64,000 bases of DNA from a virus. The notes beneath the pieces are model-generated. The model saw only the letters and a program-made list of their open reading frames with translations, ran no database searches and was not told where the DNA came from. This document shows, piece after piece, positions 51,460 through 58,043 of the stretch; the stretch's first letter is position 1, and each line of letters starts with the position of its first letter. The translations under genes and the position numbers were made by a program. Location of the stretch: IMG/VR virus record IMGVR_UViG_3300042878_000198, positions 1-64,000 of that record; one strand, given 5' to 3'.

Positions 51460-51672
51460 ATGGGAAGATTTATCACCGCCAGATTCAAAAGCGCTTGCGC
51501 TGAGACAGGCAAAACAATCAACAAAGGCGAGTCCATCTACTTTGATGGCAAGGCCTATTGCGTGGATTCTAAGGCCTACAGGGACAGAAAAGAGGCCAAC
51601 CAGACCTTTGCCCACATCAAGGCAAATGAGGACGCTTACTATGACAATTTCTGTATTCAAAACAACATCTAA
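51460..51672 (+). CDS. small conserved-type phage protein with Cys motif, 70 aa
   Basis: MGRFITARFKSACAETGKTI, then NKGESIYFDGKAYCVDSKAY. The C-A-x-T-G-K-x-I-x-K-G-E-x-I pattern resembles small proteins with a treble-clef-like cysteine start. Family not named. It begins 23 bases after the type I hammerhead cut and uses the AACCAAAACAC leader. Confidence 0.65.
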   Translation: MGRFITARFKSACAETGKTINKGESIYFDGKAYCVDSKAYRDRKEANQTFAHIKANEDAYYDNFCIQNNI

Positions 51673-51689
51673 CCAAACCCCTTTTAACT

Positions 51690-51884
51690 ATGTTTTACCA
51701 AATCAATTTCGAAAAGAGACGTGAGTTAATCCAAGACGTAATCGACCGCTTGACCCGTCTAAATGCCGAGCAAGGTGCTCAATATCTGCAGGAGTTAGAA
51801 AGCTTGCACGACAGGTTCAACCTAAATTTAAAAACGAACGCCATGGGTGTCCGACACTATCCAATTAACCAAAATCTAAAATAA
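51690..51884 (+). CDS. hypothetical early protein, 64 aa
   Basis: Helical, with a basic-acid alternation (EKRRELIQDVIDRLTRLNAE). A leader CTAACCAAAC lies upstream. Not recognised; short spacing to both neighbours supports an operon gene. Confidence 0.6.
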   Translation: MFYQINFEKRRELIQDVIDRLTRLNAEQGAQYLQELESLHDRFNLNLKTNAMGVRHYPINQNLK

Positions 51885-51885
51885 G

Positions 51886-52071
51886 ATGACCGACCTATTT
51901 GAAACAATGGAAGAACTACCTGAGCGAGTTCAAAAAATCCTGTGGGAATATGCTTGGGAGGAAAAAAGCTATGAGGCGTGTGAGAGAATGTTAATCGACC
52001 TAGAAGCCGAGGGCTACACGTTTGAGTTTGGCCTAGATGCCGAGCCGTTTAATCTAACTAAAATGGACTAA
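51886..52071 (+). CDS. hypothetical early protein, 61 aa
   Basis: Acidic, aromatic-rich small protein (MTDLFETMEELPERVQKILW, then EYAWEEKSYEACERMLIDLE). It starts one base after the preceding stop. No family recognised. Confidence 0.6.
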   Translation: MTDLFETMEELPERVQKILWEYAWEEKSYEACERMLIDLEAEGYTFEFGLDAEPFNLTKMD

Positions 52072-52075
52072 GCAG

Positions 52076-52237
52076 GTGGAAAAGAAAATTTATTTCAGCG
52101 TCTGGATAAGCAAGGAATTGATTTGGGAGGGCTTAGCGTCCTCCTCATTTGAGGCAATTGACAGGGCGTACTCAAAATACGCCCACCTTGAGCCCCCTAT
52201 AAATCGGTCCCAATTGTACGCAAAAGTAAAAAAATAA
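52076..52237 (+). CDS. small protein with GTG start, 53 aa
   Basis: A GTG-initiated frame 4 bases after the previous stop encodes MEKKIYFSVWISKELIWEGL and continues to YAHLEPPINRSQLYAKVKK. There is no ATG in frame; GTG is the only start. The balanced composition and position make it likelier than chance, but it could be non-coding. Confidence 0.45.
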   Translation: MEKKIYFSVWISKELIWEGLASSSFEAIDRAYSKYAHLEPPINRSQLYAKVKK

Positions 52238-52256
52238 AGCATTGCGCTTGGATAAG

Positions 52257-52286
52257 TTCATATCTGGCACTATGTTCGCTTATAAT
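52257..52286 (+). promoter_or_regulatory. sigma-70-like promoter inside the early operon
   Basis: TTCATA, 18-base spacer, perfect TATAAT, 31 bases before the next ATG. It may refresh early transcription within the ribozyme-flanked segment. Confidence 0.45.
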
Positions 52287-52317
52287 TAGTTCAACATCCA
52301 ATAAATCAAACAAAATC

Positions 52318-52518
52318 ATGGAAATCAAAATTATTGACGGCTTCGTCTGGTTAATCGTAACCCGACAGGCAAAAGAAGTATTCGAGTCAAACCTATTCGA
52401 GTTGTATGCAGTCTATGAAGATGGCTCTGAAGGGTTAATTTTCGACCTTGAAAGTCTAGAAAAGTGCATTGCAAACGGCACTAATATTGGTATCGAAGGA
52501 GGATTCATCAACACTTAA
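52318..52518 (+). CDS. hypothetical early protein, 66 aa
   Basis: MEIKIIDGFVWLIVTRQAKE, beta-rich and acidic, then a short Gly-rich tail. It follows an ATAATTAG region and an AAATCAAACAAAATC leader. Not recognised. Confidence 0.6.
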   Translation: MEIKIIDGFVWLIVTRQAKEVFESNLFELYAVYEDGSEGLIFDLESLEKCIANGTNIGIEGGFINT

Positions 52519-52522
52519 AACT

Positions 52523-52756
52523 ATGTACGCATACAAAATCAACACCACGCCATACAGCGAGGAGGGCTTCTTGCTTATTACAGACTTGACAGGACCAGAG
52601 GTCGAGGATGTAATTTATCCCATCGTACTAGCCGAGCGGGAGCAGGGCATAGACTATACCAACGAGCAGTTGGTTAAGGAGCTCAAGAAGAAATATCCAA
52701 AGAGTTCTATCAAGGCTTACTATTCGTCTCAAGACTTTATGGAGCTATCTTTCTAA
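52523..52756 (+). CDS. paralogous small early protein A, 77 aa
   Basis: Starts MYAYKINTTPYSEEGFLLIT and ends with KSSIKAYYSSQDFMELSF. It is about one third identical to the gene at 53512, with matching blocks (K/E-I-N-T-T, F-L/I-L-x-T-x-L-T, Y-T-N). The upstream ORF start was rejected because it lies inside the previous gene. Paralogy with short genes in the same operon suggests duplication. Confidence 0.7.
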   Translation: MYAYKINTTPYSEEGFLLITDLTGPEVEDVIYPIVLAEREQGIDYTNEQLVKELKKKYPKSSIKAYYSSQDFMELSF

Positions 52757-52765
52757 ATTACGGGA

Positions 52766-52787
52766 GGGGTGTCTTCAAAGACACTCC
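52766..52787 (+). other. hairpin abutting the type III hammerhead
   Basis: GGGGTGTCT (52766-52774) pairs with AGACACTCC (52779-52787), one G-U, tight loop. It begins 10 bases after the stop codon and ends one base before ribozyme stem III. It may block 3' exonucleases on the upstream cleavage product. Confidence 0.65.
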
Positions 52788-52788
52788 C

Positions 52789-52841
52789 TTCAGTCCATGG
52801 GTGTGTGCCCATGCTGATGAGACTAAAAAGTCGAAACTGAA
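52789..52841 (+). ncRNA. hammerhead ribozyme, type III
   Basis: Complete hammerhead with open stem III. TTCAGT (52789-52794) pairs with ACTGAA (52836-52841). C 52795 is the cleavage base (GTC). Stem I CATGGG/CCCATG has loop TGTGTG (52796-52813). The core is CTGATGA (52814-52820). Stem II is GACT/AGTC with loop AAAA (52821-52832). GAAA follows (52833-52836). Every conserved core base is present and all three stems pair perfectly. It lies wholly between two early genes, so it would cut the polycistronic mRNA there. Confidence 0.95.
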
Positions 52842-52863
52842 ACCAAAATAAACCATTTAACAC

Positions 52864-53103
52864 ATGAACAAACAAACAAAAGCAACCCATTGGGTACTCG
52901 CATACGGAAGGGATTGCGATGGCTACAATTCAGGACACATTTATGCATTCGACAACGAGAAGGATGCCAATGATTGCGAGCGTGAATCGAACTATTCTTC
53001 TGATGGCCTAAGGTATTTTGCCACTAGCGTCTGGTCGGATGTCGAGGAGTACTGCGATGATTACAACAAGGACTCATCAAGATACAAAACCATTACAACA
53101 TGA
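52864..53103 (+). CDS. hypothetical early protein, 79 aa
   Basis: Acidic, aromatic-rich (MNKQTKATHWVLAYGRDCDG; DNEKDANDCERESNYSSDGL). No family recognised. First gene after the type III hammerhead. Its leader AACCAAAATAAACC overlaps the 3' strand of the ribozyme, so cleavage or refolding could change its translation. Confidence 0.65.
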   Translation: MNKQTKATHWVLAYGRDCDGYNSGHIYAFDNEKDANDCERESNYSSDGLRYFATSVWSDVEEYCDDYNKDSSRYKTITT

Positions 53104-53375
53104 AAAAAGAAATCAATTTCGACCACGATGCCAAGTCCCTAGTGGATGCGCTTGGCATTGAACCGCACGCATTTGCAACCCAGCTGGCAGCCGTGATGGC
53201 TATCTACGAGGCCAATGACGAAAACAAAGTGAGTAAACTTAGCCATCTGGTGCACTCATGCATTGACTACAAAATTATTTTGTTGATGGCCACTACCCAA
53301 CTGGTTGGTGTTGTTGAGCGCTTCAACAACTCAAATGACATGGATGACTTGTTTAACACCCTATCAAAAAACTAG
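53100..53375 (+). CDS. hypothetical early protein, 91 aa
   Basis: Helical protein (VDALGIEPHAFATQLAAVMA; IYEANDENKVSKLSHLVHSC). Start overlaps the upstream stop (ATGA). No family recognised. Confidence 0.65.
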   Translation: MKKEINFDHDAKSLVDALGIEPHAFATQLAAVMAIYEANDENKVSKLSHLVHSCIDYKIILLMATTQLVGVVERFNNSNDMDDLFNTLSKN

Positions 53376-53377
53376 CC

Positions 53378-53515
53378 ATGAATCGGTTCATGGCAATTAC
53401 AGGGGAGTTGGCCAAATTCTTTTTTGTGTCACTTCCCTTGGCCATTGTGGTTTACATTGCGTTGCATATTGGCTTTATATTTTACATCATTTATAAAAAA
53501 ATCAAACAATTATGA
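53378..53515 (+). CDS. mini membrane protein, 45 aa
   Basis: MNRFMAITGELAKFFFVSLP followed by a hydrophobic span (LAIVVYIALHIGFIFYIIY) and a basic tail. It starts 2 bases after the preceding stop and its own stop overlaps the next start (ATGA). A small envelope protein of unknown role. Confidence 0.6.
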   Translation: MNRFMAITGELAKFFFVSLPLAIVVYIALHIGFIFYIIYKKIKQL

Positions 53516-53736
53516 AAGCATTCGAAATTAACACTACGGCATGGGATGAGGAGAACTTTATCCTATTCACAAACTTGACTGATAGTCAAATAAAAAAAAT
53601 AATTGAGCCAATCGTTTTTTACGAGAGGGCAGGCGGTGACGAGTATACCAATGACTCACTAGTGGATGCACTCATAGATGCCTATCCAGATAATCAAATT
53701 TATTATTACACAACACCTAAACGAATAGAGATATGA
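53512..53736 (+). CDS. paralogous small early protein B, 74 aa
   Basis: MKAFEINTTAWDEENFILFT then NLTDSQIKKIIEPIVFYERA. Paralogue of the protein at 52523: the same order of motifs and equal length. Overlaps both neighbouring genes by 4 bases. Confidence 0.7.
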   Translation: MKAFEINTTAWDEENFILFTNLTDSQIKKIIEPIVFYERAGGDEYTNDSLVDALIDAYPDNQIYYYTTPKRIEI

Positions 53737-53939
53737 AATTTACACCGACAAGCGAGGCTGCAAGACAAGAGGTCTTGGAGTACGCAATTAAAGAGATGGC
53801 TAACAACGAACATCAAGCCATTAAAAGAATGATTATTGAGAACTTTATGCTTTGGTATACAGGAGAGTTGACTGAAGAAATGCAGTGTTTTATTAATGAG
53901 TATGTAAAAGATGACCATGTAAACGAACTAACAAAATAA
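53733..53939 (+). CDS. hypothetical early protein, 68 aa
   Basis: Helical, acidic (KFTPTSEAARQEVLEYAIKE; MIIENFMLWYTGELTEEMQ). Not recognised. Overlaps the previous stop by 4 bases, so translation is probably coupled. Confidence 0.65.
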   Translation: MKFTPTSEAARQEVLEYAIKEMANNEHQAIKRMIIENFMLWYTGELTEEMQCFINEYVKDDHVNELTK

Positions 53940-53943
53940 CTCT

Positions 53944-54378
53944 ATGGACATCACTAGACTCAGAACCCTTACTTTAAAAAGTAAGGCGTTCTTTTACAAC
54001 GACCCAAATTGGAGCGTTGAGAAACTGATTACTGATAAATCATTCATTGTTTTAAAAACATATTACGAGCAAGAAAAGATATCGTTTAATCAAGAGGTGC
54101 TTGATATTCTCAAGTCGAAGTATTCAAATTTTATTGAAATAGATAAGCCTTCAAAACTGAAAGGATGGCATGATATTATATTTAAAAACAACTATCATGA
54201 AATGACCTATGACAGGTTAAAAAAAATATGCATATACTATCGAATAAAATACGGACGAGCCAATAAAGAAATATGGCTAATAATGAAAAAGAAAAAAAGC
54301 GAAATGATTAACACAGAATCAAAATCAAGAATGGTAATTTCAAAAAAAGATTTACAGGGAAAAAATCACGGAAAATAA
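53944..54378 (+). CDS. hypothetical early protein, 144 aa
   Basis: Lysine-rich, AT-rich gene. MDITRLRTLTLKSKAFFYND, a central KLKGWHDIIFKNNYHEMTYD and a basic C-terminus (KKKKSEMINTESKSRMVISK). Base composition is more AT-rich than its neighbours, which could mean a later arrival. No family recognised; a nucleic-acid-binding role is possible from charge alone. Confidence 0.6.
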   Translation: MDITRLRTLTLKSKAFFYNDPNWSVEKLITDKSFIVLKTYYEQEKISFNQEVLDILKSKYSNFIEIDKPSKLKGWHDIIFKNNYHEMTYDRLKKICIYYRIKYGRANKEIWLIMKKKKSEMINTESKSRMVISKKDLQGKNHGK

Positions 54379-54380
54379 TT

Positions 54381-54542
54381 ATGAAAATCAAAATCGAAAT
54401 CGAGGTGCCCGAGGACATGGACTTGGAGCATACATTGGAATGCCTCACAGATGCAATGTACTACGCTGACTGCGTTACAATCAAGGAGGAGGACCTAGTC
54501 ATCCAAATCATTCAAGAGCTACAAAAACAAAAAGAGAAATGA
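54381..54542 (+). CDS. small acidic protein, 53 aa
   Basis: MKIKIEIEVPEDMDLEHTLE, a short strand then helices ending ELQKQKEK. Its stop overlaps the next ATG (ATGA), and a 2-base gap separates it from the previous gene. Not recognised. Confidence 0.65.
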   Translation: MKIKIEIEVPEDMDLEHTLECLTDAMYYADCVTIKEEDLVIQIIQELQKQKEK

Positions 54543-54928
54543 AATTAGAAATCGAATTGAATCAAGAAATCTTAGAAGATATTTTTGTTACCGCACTAGA
54601 AGGCGGTAGCAACTATTGGTACTATATAGGCGAGGATACTTACAATCGAATTAGAAAGGTGGTAAGTAAAGAAGATGAGCCGTACCTAGCCGTAGCAATG
54701 TTGAAGGCCGTGCTAGACCATGGTGTTGAGGTAGCAATCAACGATGTTGAGAGTGAGGAGGAGGAGATTGGTTGGATTAGCAAAGAGACCATGCAGGAGC
54801 GCCTGCAGGACCTATACAATAGCGAATACAGGTGGGCATTGGAGGCCCACATGAATGAGGAGGGTGACTCCGAATCGGCTGACATCGTGTTTCAATACAT
54901 AGTAATCGGAGAGGCCATATACGGATAA
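54539..54928 (+). CDS. conserved-type phage protein, 129 aa
   Basis: Acidic protein with a characteristic IFVTALEGGSNYWYYIG segment, which I recognise from small proteins of many phages. Then helical, highly acidic sequence (NDVESEEEEIGWISKETMQE). No catalytic motif seen. Possibly an anti-host or DNA-mimic protein by charge; function unknown. Confidence 0.7.
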   Translation: MKLEIELNQEILEDIFVTALEGGSNYWYYIGEDTYNRIRKVVSKEDEPYLAVAMLKAVLDHGVEVAINDVESEEEEIGWISKETMQERLQDLYNSEYRWALEAHMNEEGDSESADIVFQYIVIGEAIYG

Positions 54929-54963
54929 TAAATATTTAAACAAAATTTAATCAATTTAAAACT

Positions 54964-55206
54964 ATGGAAAATTTCAAAGATTGGCAAGACTCTGGTCGTT
55001 GCTACACCAGAAAACACTTTCTATCCCTTTTCCCGACAGCTGAATTGCTAGGAGCCTGTGATGAGGTGATGCTATACGATGGTGATTACTACATTCAAGG
55101 CTTATTCGGGGGCTCTTACTACTTTAGCAACACCAATCGGAGCAAGAGCATCGAGGAGGTGGAGAAGAATTTATTTTTGGAAAAAGTCATGCAAAAGATA
55201 GACTAG
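54964..55206 (+). CDS. hypothetical early protein, 80 aa
   Basis: MENFKDWQDSGRCYTRKHFL, aromatic/Gly-rich middle (YDGDYYIQGLFGGSYYFS). A TTTAAAAC leader precedes it. Not recognised. Confidence 0.6.
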   Translation: MENFKDWQDSGRCYTRKHFLSLFPTAELLGACDEVMLYDGDYYIQGLFGGSYYFSNTNRSKSIEEVEKNLFLEKVMQKID

Positions 55207-55250
55207 TATTAAACATTTTAATACCTTTACAATTCATTAAATACAATCAA

Positions 55251-55553
55251 ATGAAACACGAAGTTTTTAATCAATACGTAGAAAGGGTAGTCAACCTCTT
55301 TGGGATAACCAAGGAGGCTTTCTTTTCGAAAACAAAGAAGCGAGAGGTAGTCGATGCTAGGCAATTGATTTACTACCTGTGCGCCAAGAGGCCGATGCAA
55401 ATCACTTACATCGAAAGGTACATGAATGAGTCTGGATACGAAATCAAGCATTCAACAATCATCCATGGCATAACTGCTGTAGAGAAAAGGATAGCAGAAG
55501 ACAAGGACTACGTGTCAGTTGTAAAAGAAGTTGAGCGAGCAGTTTTTATCTAG
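55251..55553 (+). CDS. stand-alone DnaA domain-IV-like DNA-binding protein, 100 aa
   Basis: Resembles the C-terminal domain of DnaA. The first helix contains YVERVVNLFGITKEAFF, followed by KREVVDARQLIYYLC (the K/R-x-x-x-x-x-A-R basic loop and helix). The signature helix-turn-helix is MNESGYEIKHSTIIHGI (with H-S-T, as in DnaA H-T/S-T). The AAA+ domain is absent, so it cannot act as an initiator alone. It may bind DnaA-like boxes in the phage or host origin, as an initiator partner or inhibitor. A near-consensus TACCTTTA box lies about 15 bases before the start. Confidence 0.8.
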   Translation: MKHEVFNQYVERVVNLFGITKEAFFSKTKKREVVDARQLIYYLCAKRPMQITYIERYMNESGYEIKHSTIIHGITAVEKRIAEDKDYVSVVKEVERAVFI

Positions 55554-55558
55554 GAATC

Positions 55559-55819
55559 ATGTACAATTCAGAAGAGTTTTACGATGAGACGTTTGAGTTC
55601 AATTATGAGGACTCAGACTACATCTGGAAGGGTGACTACAGGGTCGAGTCCTACGATGAGGATGGAGACTACGATAGCCCTCCTGTTGGAGAAACAAAGG
55701 TTAAGCTAATCTATACCACAGAATTGCTTAAAACAAACAATGAGGGCGAGTATGAGGCATTTGTGCTCGACCATGATTTAAAATATTTTATTACAGAATA
55801 CATCAAAGAATCACTTTAA
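55559..55819 (+). CDS. acidic hypothetical protein, 86 aa
   Basis: Very acidic with many Tyr/Asp (FYDETFEFNYEDSDYIWKGD), low basic content, no known motif. The charge resembles DNA-mimic inhibitors, but that is only a composition-based guess. It lies between the DnaA-like and annealing-protein genes. Confidence 0.6.
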   Translation: MYNSEEFYDETFEFNYEDSDYIWKGDYRVESYDEDGDYDSPPVGETKVKLIYTTELLKTNNEGEYEAFVLDHDLKYFITEYIKESL

Positions 55820-55833
55820 ACACCCAAACAAAA

Positions 55834-56457
55834 ATGGAAAAGAAAAAATCAGTATTTGACAGGCTAAGTGCCATCAACGTCAATGAGCACGTTGAAAAGA
55901 AAAGCAACCTAACCTACCTATCATGGGCATGGGCATGGTCAGTAACAAAGAAGGAGTGCCCAGATGCAACCTACAAAATCCTGCCTACAGACTACGATGA
56001 TTCTCTGGGCTTCATGTGTCAGACAGAGGTGACCATCGAGGGCGAGACGCTAGGTATGTGGCTTCCTGTCATGGACGGAGCAAACAGGTCAATGAAGAAG
56101 GGTGAGTATACTGGTAAGTACGGGAAGACAGTTGATGGAGCTACTACGTTCGACATCAACAAGACCATCATGCGCTGCTTGGTTAAGAACCTAGCCATGT
56201 TTGGCTTGGGCATCTACATCTATGCAGGTGAGGACGTTCCTGAGGGTGAGACAATAGCGCCTACGCCTGCTCCTGCAAAGGCTAAGGTAAGCACAGGGCT
56301 AATTGACTTGTCGGTTGATGATTCCAATTGGAACGGAGTTGTCAAGTATGCCAAGGACAACAAGGCACTAGGATTTGACAAGATAGGTCAGCAGTTGGGC
56401 AGGAAGTACAACATGAACAATGAAGTGAAGCAAGCAATCGTAAACCTACTGAAATAA
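55834..56457 (+). CDS. DUF1071/Sak-type single-strand annealing protein, 207 aa
   Basis: Recombinase of the Rad52-like type. FDRLSAINVNEHVEKKSNLT and YLSWAWAWSVTKKECPDATY match the start of DUF1071 proteins. GMWLPVMDGANRSMKKGEYT then FDINKTIMRCLVKNLAMFGL with GIYIYAGED completes the fold. The C-terminal 60 residues form a separate tail after a Pro/Ala linker. It likely anneals homologous single strands with the exonuclease encoded next, whose start shares a base with its stop. Confidence 0.85.
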   Translation: MEKKKSVFDRLSAINVNEHVEKKSNLTYLSWAWAWSVTKKECPDATYKILPTDYDDSLGFMCQTEVTIEGETLGMWLPVMDGANRSMKKGEYTGKYGKTVDGATTFDINKTIMRCLVKNLAMFGLGIYIYAGEDVPEGETIAPTPAPAKAKVSTGLIDLSVDDSNWNGVVKYAKDNKALGFDKIGQQLGRKYNMNNEVKQAIVNLLK

Positions 56458-57227
56458 TGAAGACACTACTGGAGACAATTGACCTAACAGGGGAGCCGAA
56501 TATCTTGGCTCTCCTTACTGACGACAAGGAGTACTACAGCGGTATTGGAAAGAACTACCTATCCAACTCGGACATCGGAACGCTATTAAACAATCCAAAG
56601 GATTTTGGTAAGCCAAGAGAGGACAGCAAGGCATTCATGGATGGCAGGTACTTCCACCAATTGATTCTGGAGCCCGAGAAGGCTAAGCTAACTCCATCCG
56701 TGGATGTGAGCACCAGAACCACCAAGGAGTACAAGAACTACTGCGAGACAAATAATCTTCCGTTCTGTATGCTCAAGAAGGAGCAGGAGGAGGTAGAGGA
56801 ATTGGTTGACATCATCAAGGGCAACATCACATTCTACGATGAGATTTTCAGAGAGGGCAATCAGTACGAGGTCCCTGCTGTAGGTAAGATTCAGGGCATG
56901 ATGTGGAAGGGTAAGGCTGACATCGTTGGATGGGACTTCTTGATTGACCTGAAGACCACAGGAGACATCCAGAAATTTAAATACTCAGCCAAGGCATACA
57001 ACTACGACTCGCAGTGCTATATTTATCAGCAATTATTTGGCAAGCCCTTGGTGTTTTACGTGATTGACAAGACCTCTGGTGTATTAGGCATTTTTAAGCC
57101 CACTGAGGACTTTGTACGCTCAGGTGAGTCCAAGGTAGCCAGAGCCATAGAAGTCTTCTCTAAGTACTTCGGAAGCACTCCTACGGACAACATCGAGAAC
57201 TACTACATAGATGAATATTTACTTTAA
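56457..57227 (+). CDS. RecE/exonuclease-VIII-like PD-(D/E)XK nuclease, 256 aa
   Basis: Phage exonuclease of the DUF3799/PDDEXK_1 type. NYLSNSDIGTLLNNPKDFGK (N-terminal helix of the family), FMDGRYFHQLILEPEK, then the catalytic GKADIVGWDFLIDLKTTGD (about 150-168: Asp, Asp, Lys), and a final YNYDSQCYIYQQLFG helix with Tyr/Gln typical of these enzymes. It digests a strand so the adjacent annealing protein can work. The pair is a two-gene recombination module. Start-stop overlap with the annealing protein (TAATG). Confidence 0.85.
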   Translation: MKTLLETIDLTGEPNILALLTDDKEYYSGIGKNYLSNSDIGTLLNNPKDFGKPREDSKAFMDGRYFHQLILEPEKAKLTPSVDVSTRTTKEYKNYCETNNLPFCMLKKEQEEVEELVDIIKGNITFYDEIFREGNQYEVPAVGKIQGMMWKGKADIVGWDFLIDLKTTGDIQKFKYSAKAYNYDSQCYIYQQLFGKPLVFYVIDKTSGVLGIFKPTEDFVRSGESKVARAIEVFSKYFGSTPTDNIENYYIDEYLL

Positions 57228-57238
57228 TCAATAAAAAA

Positions 57239-57418
57239 ATGAAAATCAAAATAGAATTTACAAATGATGGGTATGATTGGGAGAAGGGTGATAAAGGAAT
57301 GCTTGTTAAATTAATTAATAAAGATTTTGTAATCCTTGCAGTAATTATCCTAAATAAGAATGGAAAATTTGTGACCTCTCATTTACACGAAAACAATTTT
57401 AAGGGGTTTGTTTATTAG
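57239..57418 (+). CDS. hypothetical protein, 59 aa
   Basis: MKIKIEFTNDGYDWEKGDKG, then a beta-rich section (FVILAVIILNKNGKFVTSHL). AT-rich and short. It begins 11 bases after the exonuclease stop. Not recognised. Confidence 0.55.
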   Translation: MKIKIEFTNDGYDWEKGDKGMLVKLINKDFVILAVIILNKNGKFVTSHLHENNFKGFVY

Positions 57419-57429
57419 AGTAAGAGTAC

Positions 57430-57491
57430 GGGAGGCTAAGGGACCCCACCTGCCTGCAATTGGGGTGTGAGGTGTTAGCAGGTAGTCTCCC
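57430..57491 (+). ncRNA. pseudoknotted RNA element before the tRNA-like gene
   Basis: GGGAGGCT (57430-57437) pairs with AGTCTCCC (57484-57491, one G-U). Inside, ACCCCA (57443-57448) pairs with TGGGGT (57461-57466), and ACCTGC in that loop (57448-57453) pairs with GCAGGT (57478-57483), an H-type pseudoknot. The outer helix is followed by CTTTT, so termination or processing is possible. A competing CACCT/AGGTG helix exists. It stands between the last recombination genes and the tRNA-like locus. Confidence 0.5.
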
Positions 57492-57500
57492 TTTTAAAAT

Positions 57501-57608
57501 AGTCAGGTGGCGGAATTGGTAACGCACATATAACTAGAGTCCTGCAGGCTCGACCATAAAGATAATTATATGGTGGTATAAATACAGGTTCGAATCCTGT
57601 CCTGACTA
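57501..57608 (+). tRNA. tRNA-like gene with Leu-type D-arm and enlarged anticodon arm
   Basis: Acceptor AGTCAGG pairs perfectly with CCTGACT, with A discriminator and no encoded CCA. The D-arm GCG-GAATTGGTAA-CGC is leucine-like. The T-arm ACAGG-TTCGAAT-CCTGT is perfect. In the anticodon position, CATATAA (57527-57533) pairs with TTATATG (57566-57572) around a 32-base loop, holding GAGTCCTGCAGGCTC, instead of a 7-base loop. No 5+7+5 arm fits. It could be an interrupted tRNA, a long-variable-arm tRNA misread by eye, or a tRNA mimic. An mRNA hairpin follows. Confidence 0.6.
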
Positions 57609-57625
57609 CAACTAACATTCACTTA

Positions 57626-57662
57626 GCCTCAGAGGTAGGTGTTGGTTCAAATAGACTGAGGC
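57626..57662 (+). promoter_or_regulatory. GCCTCAG/CTGAGGC hairpin in the SSB-like leader
   Basis: Perfect 7-base stem with a 23-base loop that contains GGTTCAAAT, similar to a T-loop. It lies 20 bases before the SSB-like start and may be a leader structure or a degenerate tRNA part. Confidence 0.5.
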
Positions 57663-57682
57663 ATACAAAAACAATTTACACA

Positions 57683-57982
57683 ATGGCACAAGACGAAAAA
57701 ATCTTTGCAGACGGCTTCTCCTTCAAGAGAAGCGAAAAGGCTCCTGAATTTGTAGTAGGGAGACTATCTTTAAAAGTTGACGATGCGGTATTATTCCTCA
57801 AGGAACACCAGAGGAACGGATGGGTCAACCTTAACGTGAAGACCGCTCGTAGCGGTAACCACTACGTTGAGCTGGACACGTACGAGTCACCAGCAGGAGC
57901 TAAGCCAACAGAAGTAAAGGCTAAGCCACAAGCAAAGGTTGTACTACCAGAGCCTGAGGATGATGGTGAGCTACCATTCTGA
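57683..57982 (+). CDS. SSB-like protein with acidic C-terminal tip, 99 aa
   Basis: Compact beta domain (residues 8-70, FSFKRSEKAPEFVVGRLSLK) followed by a Lys/Pro/Ala-rich linker and an acidic-hydrophobic tip EDDGELPF like the DDDIPF end of single-stranded DNA-binding proteins. The domain is shorter than a classical OB-fold SSB. It sits directly before the primase-helicase and after the recombination pair, which suits a strand-binding replication protein. Function inferred from tail and position. Confidence 0.65.
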   Translation: MAQDEKIFADGFSFKRSEKAPEFVVGRLSLKVDDAVLFLKEHQRNGWVNLNVKTARSGNHYVELDTYESPAGAKPTEVKAKPQAKVVLPEPEDDGELPF

Positions 57983-57996
57983 TGTAGCTAAAACAA

Positions 57997-58023
57997 GGGG
58001 GAGACAATCTCTCCCTTTTTTTT
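57997..58023 (+). terminator. rho-independent terminator after SSB-like gene
   Basis: GGGAGA pairs with TCTCCC around a 5-base loop and is followed by eight T residues. It begins 15 bases past the stop and separates the recombination unit from element B and the primase-helicase gene. Confidence 0.85.
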
Positions 58024-58043
58024 GGCCTTTGTGCCTGACGAAA

